Part shown: positions 59,874 through 64,000 of the stretch, piece by piece
Position numbering within the stretch: position 1 is the first letter of the stretch
Layout of the letters: every line of letters starts with the position of its first letter
Assembly (NCBI RefSeq): GCF_013523125.1
Contig: NZ_JAAMQJ010000018.1
Location: 27,267 to 91,266, forward strand
Origin: Pseudomonas entomophila
GTDB lineage: Bacteria; Pseudomonadota; Gammaproteobacteria; Pseudomonadales; Pseudomonadaceae
Direction: 5' to 3'
Length of the DNA stretch: 64,000 nucleotides
Made by a program: the position numbers and the translations under genes
Notes under the pieces: model-generated
Told to the model about the DNA's origin: nothing
Databases searched by the model: none
The model's input: the letters and a program-made list of their open reading frames with translations, nothing else

Positions 59874-60782
59874 TCACTTGAACAGGCACCGCAAGGCTTT
59901 GCGCGTGTACGACCAGCGCCTGACCGAACAGGGATCGTAACGCAGGGCCTGCAGGTAGAGGCGCTTGGCCCGCGCGTAGTCGCCGGCGCCATAGCAGTCG
60001 CGAAACAGCGAGAGGCAGCGCTGGGTCAGGAAAGCCTGGCGCAGGCCATGCAACGATGCCGGCAGGCGCGCAGGCGAAAAGACCTCGTCGACCATGTCGA
60101 TGCCGGCCGCCAGGCTCTGCTTGAGGTCGTGTCGCATGCTGTCGTGGTGCTTGTAGATCACGGCCAGGGGACGATCGATGATCGTGCACTCGAAGCGTGC
60201 CAGCACCTGGGTGAAGACCGGGATGTCCTCGACGTTGCGCAGGTGCTCCGGGTAGGTGCCCGGCGCGAACACGTCGCGGTGCATGGCGCAGGCCCCATTG
60301 GACAGCGACACGCTCTTGTCGATCAGGTAGCCACGCACGCGAGCGTAAGGCGAAGCCGGCAAGGGCCGGGCCGTGTGCAGCGCCCGCGCGCCGTTCTCGA
60401 AGACCGACCAGTGCCCGCCGATGACCATGCGCGTGGAGGGGTGGGCCCTGATGTGCAGGCGCAGCGCGTCCAGCGCGCCTGGCGCCATCTCGTCATCGGC
60501 ATCGAGGAAGATCAGGTACTGCCCACGCGTCTCGGCGATGCCCAGGTTGCGCACCGAGGACAAGCCGCCATTGGCCTTGCGCACGGCGCGAAAGCGCCCA
60601 GGGTGCTGTACCGACAGCTGATGCAGCACCTCGGGCGTCTCGTCCGTGGAGCCGTCGTCGATGACCATCAGGTCACAGTCGACGTCCAGTTGCGCCAGCA
60701 CGGAGTTGACCGCCCTGGGCAAGACCCGGGCGTAGTTGTACGCAGGAATAACGACGCTGATCAGCACGTCAGTCGTCTGCAT
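59874..60782 (-). CDS. family 2 glycosyltransferase
   Basis: A 302-aa GT-A enzyme. ISVVIPAYNYARVLPRAVNSVL opens the nucleotide-binding fold. The two aspartate motifs are VIDDGSTDETP and IFLDADDE (the DxD-type site). The C-terminal helical part carries several Arg and Lys. Its start overlaps the end of the carbamoyltransferase gene by 14 bases, so the two are coupled. Probable LPS-core or outer-core sugar transferase. Confidence 0.88.
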   Translation of the reverse strand: MQTTDVLISVVIPAYNYARVLPRAVNSVLAQLDVDCDLMVIDDGSTDETPEVLHQLSVQHPGRFRAVRKANGGLSSVRNLGIAETRGQYLIFLDADDEMAPGALDALRLHIRAHPSTRMVIGGHWSVFENGARALHTARPLPASPYARVRGYLIDKSVSLSNGACAMHRDVFAPGTYPEHLRNVEDIPVFTQVLARFECTIIDRPLAVIYKHHDSMRHDLKQSLAAGIDMVDEVFSPARLPASLHGLRQAFLTQRCLSLFRDCYGAGDYARAKRLYLQALRYDPCSVRRWSYTRKALRCLFK

Positions 60783-62523
60783 ATCCGTTCGCGCCTTCTT
60801 TGACCACCAGGATGTCCTCCATGATCAAGTATTGCAGGTCCGAACCGAAGAACATGTTCAGGGCATCGGTCGGCGAGCAGATCATCGGCTCGCCACGGCG
60901 GTTGAGCGAGGTGTTCAGCGAGACACCGTTGCCGGTCAGCGCTTCCAGGGCCTTCATCATGTCGTAGTAGCGCGGGTTGTACTCGCGCTTGAGCACCTGC
61001 GCCCGCGAGGTGCCGTCCTCGTGGACGACTTCCGGCACGCGGGTCTTCCATTCTTCAGCGACTTCGAAGGTGAAGGTCATGAACGGGGCCGGGTGATCGA
61101 TCTTGATCATCTGCGGGGCCACAGTGTCGAGCATCGACGGGCAGAAGGGTCTCCAGCGCTCGCGGAACTTGATCTGCTCGTTGATCCGGTCGGCCACGCC
61201 CGTGGCACTCGGGCAGCCGATGATCGAGCGCCCGCCGAGCGCACGCGGACCGAATTCCATGCGTCCCTGGAACCAGGCCACCGGATTGCCGTCGACCATG
61301 ATGCGGGCGATCCGCTCGGGCATGTCGTCGATCCGGCGCCATACCGGCTGGCTCGGGTGACGGGCACAGGCGGCGATGACGTCCTCGTTGGAGTAGGCCG
61401 GGCCGAGGTAGACGTGCTCCATCTTCTCCACCGGCACGCCGCGGGCATGGGACACGTAGGCCGCAGCGCCCACGGCGGTGCCGGCATCGCCGGACGCCGG
61501 CTGGACGAACAGCTCCTTGACGTCGGCGCGGTCGATGATCTTCTGGTTGAGCTTGACGTTCAGCGCACAGCCGCCGGCGAAGGCCAGCTTGCCGGTTTCC
61601 TTGAGGATGTCGCTCAGGTAGTGATCGATCATCTGCAGGGCCAGCTTCTCGAACAACGCCTGCATGCTGGCCGCGTAGTGGATGTACGGCTCGTCGGCCA
61701 CATCGCCTTCACGCTTGGGGCCCAGCCATTCGATCAGCTTGGGCGTGAAGTAGAAGCCCTTGCCCTTCTCCTTGTAGCGACGCAGGCCGATGACGTTGGC
61801 GTATTCGGTGTTGATCACCAGCTCGCCGTTCTCGAAGCTGGCCAGGCGCGAGAAGTCGTACTTGCTGGCGTCGCCGTAGGGCGCCATGCCCATGACCTTG
61901 AACTCGCCATCGAGCATCTCGAAGCCCAGGAACTCGGTGATCGCGCCGTACAGGCCGCCCAGCGAATCGGGATCGTAGAATTCCTTGATCTTGTGGATGC
62001 GGCCGTTTTCGCCGTAGCCGAAGAAGGTGGTGGCGTATTCGCCCTTGCCGTCGATGCCGAGGATCGCGGTCTTTTCCTTGAAACCCGAGCAGTGGTAGGC
62101 GCTGGATGCGTGAGCCAGGTGGTGCTCGACCGGCTCGATCTTGATCTTCTTCGGGTCGAAGCCCAGCTGCTCCAGGCACCAGACGATCTTCTTGCGGTAG
62201 CGCTTGTAGCGGCGGTTGCCCATCAACAGGGCGTCCAGCGCACGGTCCGGGGCATACCAGTAGCGCTTGGCATAGTGCCAGCGTGCCTTGCCGAACAGGC
62301 TGATGGGCGCGAAGGGAATGGCGACCACGTCGACATCCGAAGGCTTGATGCCGGCCTGCTCCAGACAGAACTTCGCCGACTCGTAGGGCATGCGGTGCTT
62401 CGCATGCTTGTCACGCACGAAGCGTTCTTCTTCGGCAGCGGCAATCAGCTTGCCGTCGATGTACAGGGCCGCGGAAGGATCATGGCTGAGGGCGCCGGAC
62501 AGGCCAAGAATCGTCAATGCCAA
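60769..62523 (-). CDS. NodU/CmcH-type carbamoyltransferase
   Basis: Transfers carbamoyl from carbamoyl phosphate to a sugar or other hydroxyl. The 584-aa protein has the N-terminal kinase-like TsaD-type domain (ILGLSGALSHDPSAALYIDG, HHLAHASSAYHCSGF, GIDGKGEYATTFFGYG) and the C-terminal YrdC-like part (WFQGRMEFGPRALGGRSI, FRERWRPFCPS). P. aeruginosa has a similar gene for carbamoylating a core heptose, so the same job is inferred here. TTG start at 62523 with GAGG upstream. Confidence 0.9.
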   Translation of the reverse strand: MALTILGLSGALSHDPSAALYIDGKLIAAAEEERFVRDKHAKHRMPYESAKFCLEQAGIKPSDVDVVAIPFAPISLFGKARWHYAKRYWYAPDRALDALLMGNRRYKRYRKKIVWCLEQLGFDPKKIKIEPVEHHLAHASSAYHCSGFKEKTAILGIDGKGEYATTFFGYGENGRIHKIKEFYDPDSLGGLYGAITEFLGFEMLDGEFKVMGMAPYGDASKYDFSRLASFENGELVINTEYANVIGLRRYKEKGKGFYFTPKLIEWLGPKREGDVADEPYIHYAASMQALFEKLALQMIDHYLSDILKETGKLAFAGGCALNVKLNQKIIDRADVKELFVQPASGDAGTAVGAAAYVSHARGVPVEKMEHVYLGPAYSNEDVIAACARHPSQPVWRRIDDMPERIARIMVDGNPVAWFQGRMEFGPRALGGRSIIGCPSATGVADRINEQIKFRERWRPFCPSMLDTVAPQMIKIDHPAPFMTFTFEVAEEWKTRVPEVVHEDGTSRAQVLKREYNPRYYDMMKALEALTGNGVSLNTSLNRRGEPMICSPTDALNMFFGSDLQYLIMEDILVVKEGANGYADD

Positions 62524-62593
62524 GGGTCTAGCCTCTTCATTCGGTAAAGATGCGCCTCGGCCTCGTGGGGCGGATGGCGGCTAAAGGGGCGGG

Positions 62594-62621
62594 ATTATAA
62601 CGCAAAGCGCTCATAGGGTAA
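62594..62621 (-). promoter_or_regulatory. sigma-70 promoter of the carbamoyltransferase operon
   Basis: On the minus strand TTACCC (62616-62621), a 16-base spacer and a perfect TATAAT (62594-62599), about 70 bases before the TTG start of the carbamoyltransferase. Confidence 0.65.
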
Positions 62622-62693
62622 TGCGCCGAGGCTGTGGTCATTGGCGACACGGGCCAGGGCGCTGTCGCCAATAGCGTGCAAGCTTCGAGCCAT

Positions 62694-62842
62694 GGGCTGC
62701 AAGCCTCAAGCCTCAAGCCTCAAGCCTCAAGCCTCAAGCCTCAAGCCTCAAGCCTGAGCGTCAGCGCTGCTTGAGCTTCCTGTCTACATCTGACTCACCG
62801 CACCACCGTCCACTTGCAGCTTGCAGCTTGAGGCTTGCAGCT
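62694..62842. repeat. composite heptamer element, copy 3
   Basis: Left arm: eight units of AAGCCTC/G (62701-62756) after CTGC. Core: 62757-62812. Right arm: inverted units GCTTGCA and GCTTGAG up to 62842, ending seven bases before the rlmJ stop. It fills most of the 326-bp interval 62524-62849, which also holds the promoter of the carbamoyltransferase gene and no other gene. Confidence 0.88.
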
Positions 62843-62849
62843 CCCCCGC

Positions 62850-63686
62850 TCACTCGGCGATGAGCCAGTCCATCCGCCAACTGCCGTGGCTCTGCGCCAG
62901 TTCCGTGGCCAGCCAGGGCAGCAGCTCGCGCAGTTCCTCTTCCAGGCCCCACGGTGGATTGGCGATCGCCAGGCCTGATCCATTGAGCCCTTGTGGGCTG
63001 TCCTGAGGATGAACGTACAACTCGACCCGCAGCAGCTTCGGCGCGCCGGTGCTGGTCAGGTCCTGGTAGAAGCGCGTCAACTGGCGCTGGTCCTTGATCG
63101 GGTACCAGAGGGCGACCACGGTCTGGCGCATGCGGCCGATGGCCTCTTTCACCGCCTGGGTGCAGCGCTTGAGCTCGTCGGCCTGCTCGAAAGGCGGGTC
63201 GATCAGCATGACGGCGCGCTTCTCCTGCACCGGCAACAGGGCACGCGGCACGTGCCAGCCTTCGCCCAGATGGACCACCACGCGCGGGTCCTTCTTCATG
63301 TTTTCGCGCAGCAGCGGGCCGTCTTCGGGGTGCTTTTCGTTGAGCAGCGCACGGTCCTGCTGGCGCAGGGTGCGGCGCGCCAGCTCCGGCGAGCCGGGGT
63401 AGTAGCGCAACTGGCCGTCCGGGTTCAGCCGGCGAACCATCTTGAGGTAGTCGTCGGTCGAGGCCGGCAGGTCGTCCCGCCCCCACAGGCGGGCGATGCC
63501 CTCGAGGTATTCCCCGGTGCGACTGGCCTGGTCGCCCTGCAGGTCGTACAGGCCCAGCCCGGCGTGGGTGTCGAGGTAGGCGAACGGCTGCTCCTTGCGC
63601 GACATCAAGGCGATGAGGCGGGTCAGGACGATGTGTTTCAGGACGTCGGCGTGGTTGCCGGCGTGGAAGGCGTGACGATAATTCAT
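62850..63686 (-). CDS. rlmJ: 23S rRNA (adenine-2030-N6)-methyltransferase RlmJ
   Basis: Methylates A2030 of 23S rRNA. The 278-aa protein begins MNYRHAFHAGNHADVLKHIVL, the RlmJ signature. It has YLDTHAGLGLYDL for SAM binding and the catalytic motif IDPPFEQ (D/NPPF type). CAGGAGCC lies before the ATG at 63686. It is flanked on both sides by heptamer arrays. Confidence 0.95.
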   Translation of the reverse strand: MNYRHAFHAGNHADVLKHIVLTRLIALMSRKEQPFAYLDTHAGLGLYDLQGDQASRTGEYLEGIARLWGRDDLPASTDDYLKMVRRLNPDGQLRYYPGSPELARRTLRQQDRALLNEKHPEDGPLLRENMKKDPRVVVHLGEGWHVPRALLPVQEKRAVMLIDPPFEQADELKRCTQAVKEAIGRMRQTVVALWYPIKDQRQLTRFYQDLTSTGAPKLLRVELYVHPQDSPQGLNGSGLAIANPPWGLEEELRELLPWLATELAQSHGSWRMDWLIAE

Positions 63687-63727
63687 GGCGGCTCCTGCTG
63701 GGTCGCCAAGTCTAACGGTTGGGGCGC

Positions 63728-63850
63728 AGGCTGCAAGCTGCAAGCTGCAAGCTGCAAGCTGGAAGTGGCAAGTGGCAAGTGGCAAGTGGCAAGTGGCAAG
63801 TGAGGGTGTGGCGGGATGAGTGGAGGCTGCCTGTAGATGAGGAGGGGCTG
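63728..63850. repeat. composite heptamer element, copy 4 (partial)
   Basis: About five GCTGCAA-type units then six GTGGCAA-type units to 63801, followed by about 45 bases that align in inverse orientation with the core of copies 2 and 3. The second arm is missing. Confidence 0.75.
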
Positions 63851-64000
63851 GTTTTATGGACCCTGCGGGTCCAATCGCGGCACGGGGGCCGCTCCTTGTA
63901 TCTCGACTTTTGCCTCCTTGCAGGCCAAAGTTCTCGACTGATCATCGAGGGAAGGCCATGAAGCAGAGCCGCTCCTGGGGCATCGAGCCCGCATTGTAGA
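63851..64000. other. end of window, no gene recognised
   Basis: Holds one REP-like palindrome (TGGACCCTGCGGGTCCA at about 63857-63873) and GCGGCACGGGGGCCGCTCC just after. Short open frames here have no coding character I can support. Confidence 0.6.

Overview
The window is a 64-kb stretch of a GC-rich gammaproteobacterial chromosome, almost certainly a Pseudomonas of the P. putida group. The gene order purA-hisZ-hflC-hflK-hflX-hfq-miaA-mutL-amiB-tsaE-nnrD | queG, orn, rsgA, motB-motA, rhdA-psd, serB, parC, parE, cpdA, nudF, thiC, tolC, waaA, hldE, msbA is the core order of that genus. GTG and TTG starts, 4-bp start/stop overlaps and intergenic REP palindromes (GCGGGCAAGCCCGCTCCCACA type) also fit. 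No tRNA, rRNA, insertion sequence, prophage or CRISPR array was seen.

Layout. 1-12.5 kb: a long minus-strand housekeeping run for purine and histidine synthesis, membrane proteolysis control (HflKC), ribosome rescue GTPase (HflX), RNA chaperone (Hfq), tRNA modification (MiaA, TsaE), mismatch repair, cell-wall amidase and NAD(P)HX repair. 12.5-18.5 kb: queG, a TRIC-like channel, orn, rsgA and the flagellar stator motAB, which has a readable sigma-28 promoter. 18.6-25 kb: an HDOD protein, rhodanese, phosphatidylserine decarboxylase, serB and a two-helix membrane protein. 25.1-25.6 kb: an array of five 69-bp repeats, each carrying a REP palindrome. 25.6-34.8 kb: a minus-strand run nudF-yqiB-cpdA-yqiA-parE-esterase-retropepsin-parC, followed by a PqiC-like lipoprotein. 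35-40.9 kb: a lipoprotein, then thiC behind a TPP riboswitch with the HMP transporter cytX, then tolC. 41-48.4 kb: a LysE exporter, a low-GC SMI1/KNR4 protein, waaA, a LysR regulator facing an SMR pump across a palindromic operator, and a three-gene operon (FAD oxidoreductase, aldo/keto reductase, unknown protein).

48.8-62.5 kb is the accessory-like part and is devoted to the cell envelope: msbA, mig-14-like, PIG-L deacetylase, hldE and three putative core-sugar transferases run as one minus-strand series. A kinase-like gene stands alone on the plus strand. A second minus-strand series has a NodU-type carbamoyltransferase, a GT2 enzyme and a membrane GT-C transferase. Together these would make, decorate and flip lipid A-core. 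The most unexpected member, at 49658-50350, carries residues that match the sialyl motifs of GT29 sialyltransferases.

Between the genes lie several repeat families. One is a composite element built of CAAGC-type heptamer arrays facing each other across a conserved core of about 57 bp (copies near 13.6, 14.5, 62.7 and 63.7 kb). Another is a 17-nt motif starting GCCTTTCAAC, present five times and always on the sense strand downstream of a stop codon. REP and REPIN palindromes accompany these. Gene calls rest on reading the translated sequences and on recalled family motifs; no database search was possible.
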